Below are positions 16,912 to 24,977 of a DNA stretch of 64,000 nt, in pieces. Origin of the DNA: CAZBUK01 sp964495085 (lineage in GTDB: Bacteria; Bacteroidota; Ignavibacteria; T3Sed10-11). The notes under the pieces were generated by a model, which searched no databases, was not told the DNA's origin, and saw only the letters and a program-made list of their open reading frames with translations. The stretch lies in the NCBI GenBank assembly GCA_964495085.1, contig CAZBUK010000007.1, forward strand, positions 6,960 through 70,959, in the 5' to 3' direction. Positions within the stretch are counted from its first letter, which is position 1, and each line of letters starts with the position of its first letter. The position numbers and the translations under genes were made by a program.

Positions 16912-17463
16912 GTGACTGAACAGAATAAACAGCAGACGAGTGAACCGAAACCTACCCCGCACGGTGACAAAAGAAAGAGGAACAGGAGGCGATCCGGCGG
17001 CGAACAGCCGGGCGATCAGACCTTCGATCAGAAACTGAGAGAGCTCGTAAAAAAGTATAAGGGATTCGATCCATGGGAGAAAGAGCATAAATCTGAGAGC
17101 GATATTGAGCGTACGGTATGCAGACACCTCGATACGAACGGTATCGAACATAAACACCGGACCAAACGTTTTAACGTGGTGCTGAAAGGATCCCAGGCGG
17201 CGGTATTCATTCCCGATATCATAATACCCTTCCCGCGTATTGAGAATAAGCCGATTCTGATCCACACATTCGATGCTTCACGAATGGATGAAGAAGTGGC
17301 GCTGCTCAGGGGATTTAAAAAACAGATCGGCTTGAAATACTTTCTCGTCGCCGTCACCACGAAAGACGATTTGATCAATATCCCTGCCGATATCTGTGAT
17401 CTCCTTGTGGCTGTTGAATATGCTGCATCGTTGCCGTCGCAACTCCGTTCGCAGGCGAAATAG
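16912..17463 (+). CDS. Uncharacterised basic protein, possible nuclease-like fold
   Basis: A 183-residue protein I do not recognise. The first 55 residues are polar and Lys/Arg-rich (KRKRNRRR) and probably disordered and nucleic-acid binding. The rest looks globular: a helix with ESDIERTVCRHLDTNGIEH, then strands containing FIPDIIIP, PILIHTFDAS, and YFLVAVTT. The order helix with Glu, then PD, then hydrophobic strand, is reminiscent of PD-(D/E)xK nucleases, but a proper ExK is not evident (only ENK). The start is a GTG with GAGAGG upstream. It follows the DUF763 gene by 11 bp, so the two probably work or are at least expressed together. Confidence 0.6.
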   Translation: MTEQNKQQTSEPKPTPHGDKRKRNRRRSGGEQPGDQTFDQKLRELVKKYKGFDPWEKEHKSESDIERTVCRHLDTNGIEHKHRTKRFNVVLKGSQAAVFIPDIIIPFPRIENKPILIHTFDASRMDEEVALLRGFKKQIGLKYFLVAVTTKDDLINIPADICDLLVAVEYAASLPSQLRSQAK

Positions 17464-17495
17464 CTGTCCCATAACCTGAACAAGATCGCCGAATC

Positions 17496-18383
17496 ATGAC
17501 ACGGACCGAGGAGGATATTCAATGGACAATTTTATCGTTGATACGGTGGAGCGAACGACACCTGAACGAACACGGCATCGATAGTCCCCGGCTGTCTGCC
17601 GAGCTCATTCTCGCAGAGGCGCTTCGCCGGGATCGGGTTTACCTCTATACCCATTTCGACCAGCCGCTTCTCAGAAACGAACTGGATACGTATAAGAAGA
17701 TGTTCCGACGGCGTCTTTCGCATGAACCGCTCCAGTATATCCTCGGCCGCACGGACTTCTTCGGAAGAACGTTCAGTGTCGATCCGCGCGTGCTGATTCC
17801 CAGACCTGAAACTGAACTGCTTGCCGAGTGGCTGCTCGATGAAGTCCGCAAGAAATCCGGTCAGCCGGAAGTAACCGTCGCCGATCTAGGGACCGGAAGC
17901 GGAATATTAGCCGTTACCCTCTCGCTCGCCGATGAAAGAATAAGATGCATCGCGATCGACAAAAGTCCGGATGCTCTCGATGTGGCACGCGAAAATGCAC
18001 AACGCTACGGCGTAGATGATCGAATTCGTTTCGAGGAAAGCGATATGCTCGCGGAAAATCTCCCTCTTCCGTCGAATGGAATCGATTTTATCGTATCCAA
18101 TCCCCCGTATATCCCGGCGAATGAGTGGTCCGCGCTGCCTGAACATATCCGTACCTATGAACCTAAAGAAGCGCTTACCGACGATGGAGACGGATTCGCA
18201 TTTTACCGGAGCTTTACCTCAATAGCCTCCGGAGTACTGAAACCGGGAGGAGGAATGCTCGTCGAGGTCGGAGCCGGTCAATCTGATACTGTGATGAGGA
18301 TGTTTGAGAATACCGGCGCGCGGACCGTACAAACCAGGAATGACTATGCTGGTATTACAAGATTGGTCGGAGGCTTTTGGTGA
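17496..18383 (+). CDS. prmC: Release factor glutamine methyltransferase PrmC (HemK)
   Basis: A 295-residue SAM-dependent enzyme that methylates the glutamine of the GGQ motif in release factors RF1/RF2. It has an N-terminal helical RF-binding domain (about 1-85), then the Rossmann methyltransferase domain with DLGTGSGILAV (SAM site, about 129-139). The substrate-binding NPPY is at 202-205. The PRPETE signature precedes the SAM loop. prfA is not adjacent. The stop overlaps the dtd start (GTGA), so the two are translationally coupled. Confidence 0.95.
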   Translation: MTRTEEDIQWTILSLIRWSERHLNEHGIDSPRLSAELILAEALRRDRVYLYTHFDQPLLRNELDTYKKMFRRRLSHEPLQYILGRTDFFGRTFSVDPRVLIPRPETELLAEWLLDEVRKKSGQPEVTVADLGTGSGILAVTLSLADERIRCIAIDKSPDALDVARENAQRYGVDDRIRFEESDMLAENLPLPSNGIDFIVSNPPYIPANEWSALPEHIRTYEPKEALTDDGDGFAFYRSFTSIASGVLKPGGGMLVEVGAGQSDTVMRMFENTGARTVQTRNDYAGITRLVGGFW

Positions 18384-18844
18384 GAGCCCTCATCCAGCGT
18401 GTACTCAACGCCTCCGTATCGATCGAAGGATCGGTGTACAGCGCTATCGGTAACGGTTTCGTGGTATTTCTGGGAGTGAAAGATTCAGACACGCCCGAGG
18501 ATGCCGTTTATCTCTCCGGGAAATGCGCCGACCTTCGCATCTTTGAAGATGAATCGGGAAAAATGAATCGCTCGTTGAATGATATCGGCGGTGAAATGCT
18601 TGTCATCTCCCAGTTTACGCTGCATGCAGATACACGGCGGGGCAACAGGCCCAGTTTCACGAAAGCCGCTCAACCCGAAATCGCCGAACGCCTCTACCAT
18701 CAATTCATCGAATCGGTGCGTGAAAGACTCGGACACGATCGGGTCAGAACGGGATCGTTTCGCGCGATGATGGATGTGGAGTTGGTCAACAATGGACCGG
18801 TCACCATAATGCTCGGGAGCAAATCGGAATATGATATCGGCTAA
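18380..18844 (+). CDS. dtd: D-aminoacyl-tRNA deacylase
   Basis: A 154-residue DTD that removes D-amino acids (and glycine) mischarged on tRNA. Key motifs are the N-terminal RALIQRVLNASV, the catalytic-site SQFTLHAD, and the cross-subunit NNGPVT (the family Gly-cisPro motif). I use GTG 18380 because GGAGG sits six bases upstream and the protein then starts MRALIQRV like the family. The TTG at 18377 is too close to the ribosome binding site. The gene overlaps prmC at its start and the next gene by 14 bp at its end, giving a tightly coupled translation-quality group. Confidence 0.95.
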   Translation: MRALIQRVLNASVSIEGSVYSAIGNGFVVFLGVKDSDTPEDAVYLSGKCADLRIFEDESGKMNRSLNDIGGEMLVISQFTLHADTRRGNRPSFTKAAQPEIAERLYHQFIESVRERLGHDRVRTGSFRAMMDVELVNNGPVTIMLGSKSEYDIG

Positions 18845-19595
18845 ACTGCTTTTACTCCTCACCGGCCTCATCGCGGGAGAGGCGGGTGTACAGCGGGATG
18901 GCAAAATAGAAACGCATAATTTCGTCGTACACTATGGCAGTCCGGCGGATGCCGAGGATGCGAATCGTATCGCCGACCAGATCGAACAGGACTATCTCTA
19001 CTACCGCGAACATTTCAATCTGTCCGCGTCTTCACGCACCGCCGTCTTCATGCATAGTTCCCGCCATGACTTCGTTCGTGAAACGGGATTACCGGCCTGG
19101 ATGTATGCCGCTCAGAACGATCGGGGAATTCATCTGATGCCATCGGGCGATCTCAGACGCAGCGGAAGGTTTTCATATATTATTTCACAGCAGGCCGTAC
19201 GTCTCGTGCTGCACTCGAGGCGGCTCAACGGATGTCCGCTCTGGTTATATGAGGGAACCGCGGCATTTTTCGCAGGAATAGACAGAGTGGGTCCTGCACA
19301 GGAAAATTTTCCATACAGACTGTTTTCAGATATGGATGAGCAACTTCTGCTTGCACACAGTGAATCGGAATATAACGCCACCATGTATTTCGCCGCTCTC
19401 ACGATTCAAACATTTCAAGAACGATACGGCGACGCAGCGGTCATTACGTTACTTCGTTTATTCAACGGTGAGAATGATCTCGATGCTGCGTTACGGCAAT
19501 CGCTCGGGGTGACTCAATCGCGTGCGGAATCGGTCTGGATCACGGATATCCGGAAGGCATTGGAGACCTCCGGCAGGGTACGCGGACGTGACTGA
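18831..19595 (+). CDS. Exported peptidase MA-like protein with degenerate zinc site
   Basis: A 254-residue secreted protein with a short signal peptide (about 1-16). The layout follows bacterial peptidase MA-like proteins: an N-terminal strand (HNFVVHYG), an EQDYLYYREHF helix, a beta region, then the helix pair where HExxH and a downstream WLxEG should lie. Here PLWLYEGTAAFF is kept, but the HExxH position reads Q120-Q121-A-V-R124, so two zinc histidines and the catalytic Glu are all replaced. I infer a non-catalytic homologue. It overlaps dtd by 14 bp and the following phosphatase-like gene by 8 bp. Confidence 0.65.
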   Translation: MISAKLLLLLTGLIAGEAGVQRDGKIETHNFVVHYGSPADAEDANRIADQIEQDYLYYREHFNLSASSRTAVFMHSSRHDFVRETGLPAWMYAAQNDRGIHLMPSGDLRRSGRFSYIISQQAVRLVLHSRRLNGCPLWLYEGTAAFFAGIDRVGPAQENFPYRLFSDMDEQLLLAHSESEYNATMYFAALTIQTFQERYGDAAVITLLRLFNGENDLDAALRQSLGVTQSRAESVWITDIRKALETSGRVRGRD

Positions 19596-20535
19596 ACGTT
19601 CCGTTGCAATGATCTTCCTGGACGGTGTGGGAATCGGCACCAAGCAAGCGCGCCACAACCCGTTCTTCGCAGCCAACCTTCCTGCCCTTAAAAGGATAGC
19701 GGGGGGGAATATGCCCTCGATACGGAGCAGGCTTCACAAAGGCAACAGAGGTCTTGTCAAACCGATTGATGCGAATTTAGGCGTCGACGGGCTTCCGCAG
19801 AGCGGAACGGGGCAAACATCATTGTTCACGGGAATCAATGCAGCCCGAATGATCGGAAAACATTTCGGACCGTATCCTTACTCAAGTCTGAGACCGGTCA
19901 TCCAGGCGGAGAATATATTTAAAAAACTCATCGACGCCCGTTGTCCGGTTAAATTTGCGAATGCATACCCGAAACAATTTTTCGCATACATAAACTCGGG
20001 AAAGCAGCGGCTGACAGTCACGACGCTCTCATGTATGTTGACGGGTATCCGTCTGCTTGACGCCGGCGACCTTATGCGCGGATCTGCTATATCGGCGGAC
20101 ATTACGAATGAGCGGTGGGATCAGCTCGGCTATCCGGAAATCCCCGTCATTCAGGCAGAAGAGGCGGGAATTCGTTTCGCCCGCTTTGCCGCCGAACACC
20201 GTTTCGTTCTCTTCGAGTACTTTCTGACCGACCACGCAGGTCACCGTCAGGATATGGAGAATGCAGTTATGGTGCTTGAACGGCTGGACGGCTTTCTGAA
20301 TGGATATATGAGAGCCGCACCCGGGAGAACGTTGCTCGTGATAACGAGCGATCACGGAAACCTTGAAGATCTGCGCACTAAATCGCATACCAGGAATCCG
20401 GTTCCGCTCTGGGCGTGGGGTGAAGGGGCGGATAGATTTGCGGAACCAATTCGTTCGATTCGCCATGTCGCCCCGGGGATCCGGAACTGGATCCTCGGAA
20501 GCGAAGTAGAACATGGGTCGAAGCTTTCCGTATAG
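19588..20535 (+). CDS. Alkaline phosphatase/iPGM-superfamily metalloenzyme
   Basis: A 315-residue protein of the metalloenzyme superfamily that includes cofactor-independent phosphoglycerate mutase and phosphopentomutase. Metal ligands are recognisable: IFLDGVGIG at the N-terminus, SGTGQTS (nucleophile Thr/Ser position, about 72-78), DHAGHRQDM, and SDHGNLEDLRTKSHTRNPVPL near the C-terminus. It lacks the large inserted domain of true iPGM, and substrate is unknown. I place the start at GTG 19588, which overlaps the previous stop and leads straight into the first core strand. An upstream start at 19522 would add residues unlike the family. Confidence 0.78.
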   Translation: MTERSVAMIFLDGVGIGTKQARHNPFFAANLPALKRIAGGNMPSIRSRLHKGNRGLVKPIDANLGVDGLPQSGTGQTSLFTGINAARMIGKHFGPYPYSSLRPVIQAENIFKKLIDARCPVKFANAYPKQFFAYINSGKQRLTVTTLSCMLTGIRLLDAGDLMRGSAISADITNERWDQLGYPEIPVIQAEEAGIRFARFAAEHRFVLFEYFLTDHAGHRQDMENAVMVLERLDGFLNGYMRAAPGRTLLVITSDHGNLEDLRTKSHTRNPVPLWAWGEGADRFAEPIRSIRHVAPGIRNWILGSEVEHGSKLSV

Positions 20536-20748
20536 CATACCCGGATGCGACGTTCGGCGAAAAGGGAGAACCTGAGTCCGTACTTCTGCGTAATGAAACT
20601 AAGTCTTCGCGACGGTGCGATCGCCTGATACATCCGGAATAATCGGCAAACGTCCCGTTCCAGTTATGGGTTGAGATAATACCGCACAGTTCCTATTTGT
20701 CAGGATCGGTATTCCTTTCTTTCATTCTGAACCATGAGGGAATAAGGC

Positions 20749-23226
20749 ATGATCCTGCAAGAAGAACTGCTATCCCCGGGTAAGGGATCTCAATCGCGTC
20801 CGGCCGCGGTGCTCTCGGTGTTTTTCGTTTCGGGCATCGTTCTCGGCGATATTTTACCCGATTTCGGCAACGCCGCCGTCTTGGCGCTGTCCGTCGTTAC
20901 GGTATCCCTCCTCTGCTGCTTCTTCCTATTCCGAAGAGATATCTTCCTACCGCTGATCGCGATAATATTCGTCATGCTCGGCTGCCTGAAGTATCAGTCC
21001 GAAATCCGTAATTCATACACGCCCGTCTTCGCCGAGATGAGCGAAGCAGGGCAGTCGGTTCTGGTCTGGGGAACGGTTGTCGATCGCCCGGGGCACCGGC
21101 AAGACAGAACGCGGTTTACGATTCGTACGGATTCTCTGACGGACGGCGCGGCTGCTTTCCGGGTCAGAGCAGACCTCCTGGTAGCGGCATCGCCGGATCA
21201 ACGATATGATAGGATGCCGATCGCACTCGAATATGGCGATTATCTGCTTCTGCACGGCCGGATATCGGTTCCAGCCGGAAGAAGAAATCCTTACGATCGC
21301 GATATTATCAGGGCGCTGCACCTGAACAATATCTCGGCCCTGCTGTATGTCCGGGGGAATTACAATATCGAGCGTCTGGACAGCCGCGGGAATGCTCTCA
21401 TCCGCAGGGTCATAATCCCGGCGCGCACGCATATCGACGATGCCATTGCCAGATGGATTCCCGGCGAGGCATCGAATTTTCTTCGCGGATTGCTCCTCGG
21501 CGATCGAAGCAGTATCGATCCCGACGTGCAACGATCGTTCGTCAACGCCGGAGTGATTCATGTACTCGCGGTCTCGGGGTTGCACGTCGGCATTGTCACT
21601 GTGATCTGCTTCAGCCTTCTCGGTTTTTTACGTCTCACCGGCACCGTACGAGTCCTCTGTACCGTTGCAGGTCTCATATTCTTCATGCTTCTCACGGGAT
21701 CCGCTCCATCGGTGGTTCGCGCAACGATTATGGCATCGATCATACTGATCGGAACTGTCGTGCAACGCCGTAGCGATATTTATAATTCGATATCGGTTTC
21801 CGCGCTTATCATACTCGTATTCGACGCGCGCCAGTTATTTCTGCCCTCATTTCAATTATCCTACGCTGCTGTACTCGCCATTGTGTATTTGTATCCCAGA
21901 ATGAACCGGATCATGCAGACCGTCTCTCCCATACTCTACCGGATATCGATGACCCGTTATTTCACGCAGTTGTTCCTGGTATCGGCCGCGGCTCAAATCG
22001 GCACCCTTCCCTTTACGGCTATCTACTTCGAACGAATCAGCTTGGCCGCCCTGGGCGTCAACCTGCTGATCGTTCCTGCGGTCGGGTTGATTATATCCTT
22101 CGGCTTCGCGATGTCGCTCTTCAGTCTCCTGAATACGACGATCGGCATGCTGTATGCCGAAGCGGCATACGGACTCCTTTTCGGCTCTCTGAAGGTAATA
22201 CGCTTGACCGGTTCATTGACGTTCGCATCGATCGAGGTGTTCGGGTTGACGCTTCCGGGCGCGTTGCTCTTCTACTCGATCGTCCTCCTTCTGATCAATC
22301 TACCCGATCCCGCGATGTTCCGGCGTGCTTTACTCATATTGCTGGTATGTCTCAATATCTATGTCTACTACTCGGTGTTTTCTTCGCAGGCGGAAACCGG
22401 TCCGGTTCTCAAAGTAACTATGATCGACGTCGGACAGGGCGATGCGCTGTTGCTGGAGTTTCCGCACGGCGAGACCCTGCTCTATGATGCAGGTCCCAGA
22501 ACTCAAGCCTACGATGCGGGAGAGCGAATCGTTGTGCCGTATCTGAAAAAGCATGGCGTCGGAACGATCGACGCAGCAGTAATATCGCATGCCCATGCCG
22601 ATCATTTCGGCGGGTTGGCCGCGGTGATCCGGGAAATCGATGTGGGACGGATTTATGCATCTGCCCAGCATTCAGGCAACCGGTGGTATTCCGATCTCCT
22701 CTCCGAGCTCGAAGAAAGAAGCATACCGTATATACCGATCCGCGCAGGAGAAAGGATCGAAGGTTTCACGAATGCCAGAGTTTATGTGGTCCATCCGTCG
22801 CCTGTGTTCATTCAGTCGCCCGGCGATGACCGGCATTGGAATCTGAACAATGCCTCTGTTGTTCTGCTTGTGCAGTACGGCAATTTCAGGATACTCCTGA
22901 CAGGGGATGCAGAAACGGAGGCGGAAGGGTATATGGACTTTATCTTCGGAGACTTTCTCGATGCCGAGGTACTGAAAGCCGGCCATCATGGCTCGAATAC
23001 CAGCAGCACCCGGAGGTTACTTAATTCCGTACGCCCACATGATGTACTAATCTCAGTGGGTCGGGAGAACCGGTTCAAACATCCGTCTGAGGAGATAATT
23101 CGTCGTTTCGAATCGAATAACATTCGGATATATCGTACCGACCGTCACGGAGCCGTTGTCGTCGAAAGCTGCGGAACGGATATTCGGGTAACGCCGGTAC
23201 GTGCAGCTCATGCGGAATTACCTTGA
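20749..23226 (+). CDS. comEC: ComEC/Rec2 DNA uptake channel
   Basis: An 825-residue ComEC, the inner-membrane channel that passes single-stranded DNA into the cell during natural transformation. It has N-terminal membrane helices (about 20-75), a soluble OB-like domain (about 90-210), and the competence domain with many helices (about 240-540, including VHVLAVSGLHVGIV and RATIMA). The C-terminal metallo-beta-lactamase domain carries VISHAHADHFGG, with HAHADH at 614-619. Full length with all three domains suggests a working uptake system. No other com or pil gene is in the window. The 213 bp before it hold only weak promoter candidates (TTGAGA, 17 bp, TATTTG near 20671-20700). Confidence 0.95.
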   Translation: MILQEELLSPGKGSQSRPAAVLSVFFVSGIVLGDILPDFGNAAVLALSVVTVSLLCCFFLFRRDIFLPLIAIIFVMLGCLKYQSEIRNSYTPVFAEMSEAGQSVLVWGTVVDRPGHRQDRTRFTIRTDSLTDGAAAFRVRADLLVAASPDQRYDRMPIALEYGDYLLLHGRISVPAGRRNPYDRDIIRALHLNNISALLYVRGNYNIERLDSRGNALIRRVIIPARTHIDDAIARWIPGEASNFLRGLLLGDRSSIDPDVQRSFVNAGVIHVLAVSGLHVGIVTVICFSLLGFLRLTGTVRVLCTVAGLIFFMLLTGSAPSVVRATIMASIILIGTVVQRRSDIYNSISVSALIILVFDARQLFLPSFQLSYAAVLAIVYLYPRMNRIMQTVSPILYRISMTRYFTQLFLVSAAAQIGTLPFTAIYFERISLAALGVNLLIVPAVGLIISFGFAMSLFSLLNTTIGMLYAEAAYGLLFGSLKVIRLTGSLTFASIEVFGLTLPGALLFYSIVLLLINLPDPAMFRRALLILLVCLNIYVYYSVFSSQAETGPVLKVTMIDVGQGDALLLEFPHGETLLYDAGPRTQAYDAGERIVVPYLKKHGVGTIDAAVISHAHADHFGGLAAVIREIDVGRIYASAQHSGNRWYSDLLSELEERSIPYIPIRAGERIEGFTNARVYVVHPSPVFIQSPGDDRHWNLNNASVVLLVQYGNFRILLTGDAETEAEGYMDFIFGDFLDAEVLKAGHHGSNTSSTRRLLNSVRPHDVLISVGRENRFKHPSEEIIRRFESNNIRIYRTDRHGAVVVESCGTDIRVTPVRAAHAELP

Positions 23227-23251
23227 GACCGAGGAAAAAGTTTCGTATATT
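23223..23251 (+). promoter_or_regulatory. Promoter of the YfaP-like lipoprotein gene
   Basis: TTGAGA (23223-23228) overlaps the comEC stop codon. It is followed after 17 bp by TATATT (23246-23251), predicting a start near 23258 and a 41-nt leader. Confidence 0.6.
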
Positions 23252-23298
23252 GCTACCGTAATAACCGGATTTTTTGCGTAATCAGGAAGGCAATTGCA

Positions 23299-24195
23299 GT
23301 GAAGGCAACAGTAAAGAATTTTTTCATTCGTGCAGCGGCAGGTTTATCATTACTATCGGTACTTTTCATAAACGCGTGCGACGACAGCAATCCGTTTACA
23401 CCACCTGCCCCCAGAGACCGGGTATTTTACGGAATTGTGGAAGATGCAGAGGGAAACCCGCTCCCGAATGTTCTTCTATCCTTTTATAATCTGACACAGA
23501 TCAACAACCGGCCCCCGGTTGAAACGGCTGTCAGCGGCGACGACGGTACGTGGAGTGCAACCCTCACCATCACCGGCGAAACGGGTTATGACGTCGTATT
23601 TTCAAGATCCGGCTACAGTGATCTTATTGCGGAGAAGTACCTGTCGTATTCGCTCGATACAACCGATATCGGATCGGTGAAGCTCCCGGTCTACGACTTC
23701 GATGCGCTTTACCGGGTTGTCGTAACATGGAAAAGCGAGAATCTTGATCTGGACGCTCACCTGACGGGTCCCGCGGACGGCGGAGAGAGGTTCCACCTTT
23801 ATTGGAATAACCGCCAGGTTACAAAGGATACCGGCGAAACGATCGCAAAGCTCGAGTTTGACAATCGGGCAAATTTCGGACCCGAAATCGTAACGATTTA
23901 TGATCTCACCCCGGGACTTTTCAGATACTCCATTCATAATTATTCCGCCGACAGATCGACCGAAGATTTTCGACTCTACCAATCCGGAGCAACCGTTCGA
24001 ATATTCGGAGAGGATGGATTGAGATATACCTATGAAGTGAAAGGTACTGAAGAACGGACCGATTCCATCGCTAATGCATGGAGGGTGTTCGAGCTTGACG
24101 GCTCTTCGGGTGAGTTTTCTCCGGTCGACCAATTATTGAATAACGTTGCCTTTGACGATAATGCGATGTTCAAGCCGAAATCGCCGCTCAGATAA
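23299..24195 (+). CDS. Lipoprotein with carboxypeptidase-regulatory-like and YfaP-like domains
   Basis: A 298-residue lipoprotein. Its signal peptide ends in LFINAC (Cys about 27), followed by a Pro-rich linker. Residues 43-135 form a carboxypeptidase regulatory-like beta-sandwich (VEDAEGNPLPNVLLSFY). From about 140, VVTWKSENLDLDAHLTGP starts a YfaP/DUF2135-type domain, a small beta fold common in Gram-negative surface proteins. The start is GTG with AGGAAGG upstream. Asp immediately after the lipid Cys would favour inner-membrane retention by the E. coli rule, but that rule may not hold in this lineage. Function is unknown. The following small gene may be co-transcribed. Confidence 0.72.
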   Translation: MKATVKNFFIRAAAGLSLLSVLFINACDDSNPFTPPAPRDRVFYGIVEDAEGNPLPNVLLSFYNLTQINNRPPVETAVSGDDGTWSATLTITGETGYDVVFSRSGYSDLIAEKYLSYSLDTTDIGSVKLPVYDFDALYRVVVTWKSENLDLDAHLTGPADGGERFHLYWNNRQVTKDTGETIAKLEFDNRANFGPEIVTIYDLTPGLFRYSIHNYSADRSTEDFRLYQSGATVRIFGEDGLRYTYEVKGTEERTDSIANAWRVFELDGSSGEFSPVDQLLNNVAFDDNAMFKPKSPLR

Positions 24196-24228
24196 CCCTA
24201 CTCCCATCAGAACTCTTACAACCGGAAC

Positions 24229-24816
24229 ATGGTCGAGACGCTTGTTGACGATTTAATACGCTCAATTCATTCGGAAGCGATGAAAGAGATCCTTTCCGGA
24301 CTACGAGACATCCGTCCTGCCCTCGTCTTCGAAAACCGTACATCGACAGAACTAAAAAGGAAACTGGATTCGATCGTGCTGACCGATCTCTTTTCACCCG
24401 TCGATATATTCGATTTAGCGCGCGCAAAGACCGTTAAGAGCGGTCTCTATCTGTGGAACGACTGCATGGAAGCATCTCACAGCCTGGCTCAGGAGGTTGA
24501 AAATCCGGAAGGCAGCTATATGCATGCAATCATCCACAGACGGGAACCGGATTATGCAAACTCCGGATACTGGTATGCACGCGCCGGTGAACATCCGGTA
24601 TATGAACTGATTCTGGATTTCGCCCGCGAAAAAACCGACAAATCCGGATATTCGGAGCTTGGATCCAAAAAGAATTGGAACTGGCGTCTCTTTAACAAGC
24701 TCTGCCGCGAGTCGGTAGAAGCCGGCCAAACGGGGGATCCGGTACTCACCGAGATTCAGCTTGCGGAATTGGTTTTCCTTCTCACTCACTCCTATCGACA
24801 CGCCATCGCGAAATAA
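24229..24816 (+). CDS. Conserved hypothetical protein
   Basis: A 195-residue soluble protein with no signal peptide. The central block (LYLWNDCMEASHSLAQEV, GSYMHAIIHRREPDYANSGYWYARAGEHPVY) is highly patterned, with His, Arg, Glu, Asp, Trp and Tyr clustered as in an enzyme active site. I recall the same pattern from uncharacterised conserved proteins, but no function is established. A C-terminal helix ends in LTHSYRHAIAK. It starts 33 bp after the lipoprotein gene and is probably on the same mRNA. Confidence 0.65.
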   Translation: MVETLVDDLIRSIHSEAMKEILSGLRDIRPALVFENRTSTELKRKLDSIVLTDLFSPVDIFDLARAKTVKSGLYLWNDCMEASHSLAQEVENPEGSYMHAIIHRREPDYANSGYWYARAGEHPVYELILDFAREKTDKSGYSELGSKKNWNWRLFNKLCRESVEAGQTGDPVLTEIQLAELVFLLTHSYRHAIAK

Positions 24817-24872
24817 CGAGACCTTTTCCATTTTCAACACGGTAAATTCGAGTCGTAAATAGCTTATTTTCA

Positions 24873-24901
24873 TTGATTTCGCTAAAATTATTTTGTATAT
24901 T
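24873..24901 (+). promoter_or_regulatory. Promoter of the GH2-like gene
   Basis: TTGATT (24873-24878), a 17-bp AT-rich spacer and TATATT (24896-24901) predict a start near 24908 and a leader of about 70 nt. Confidence 0.65.
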
Positions 24902-24977
24902 TCATACTTATACGAATTGCCGTAAGTACTTATATTAAAGCAGTTTAGCAATTAATACCAGGTATTGCAGGAAACCA

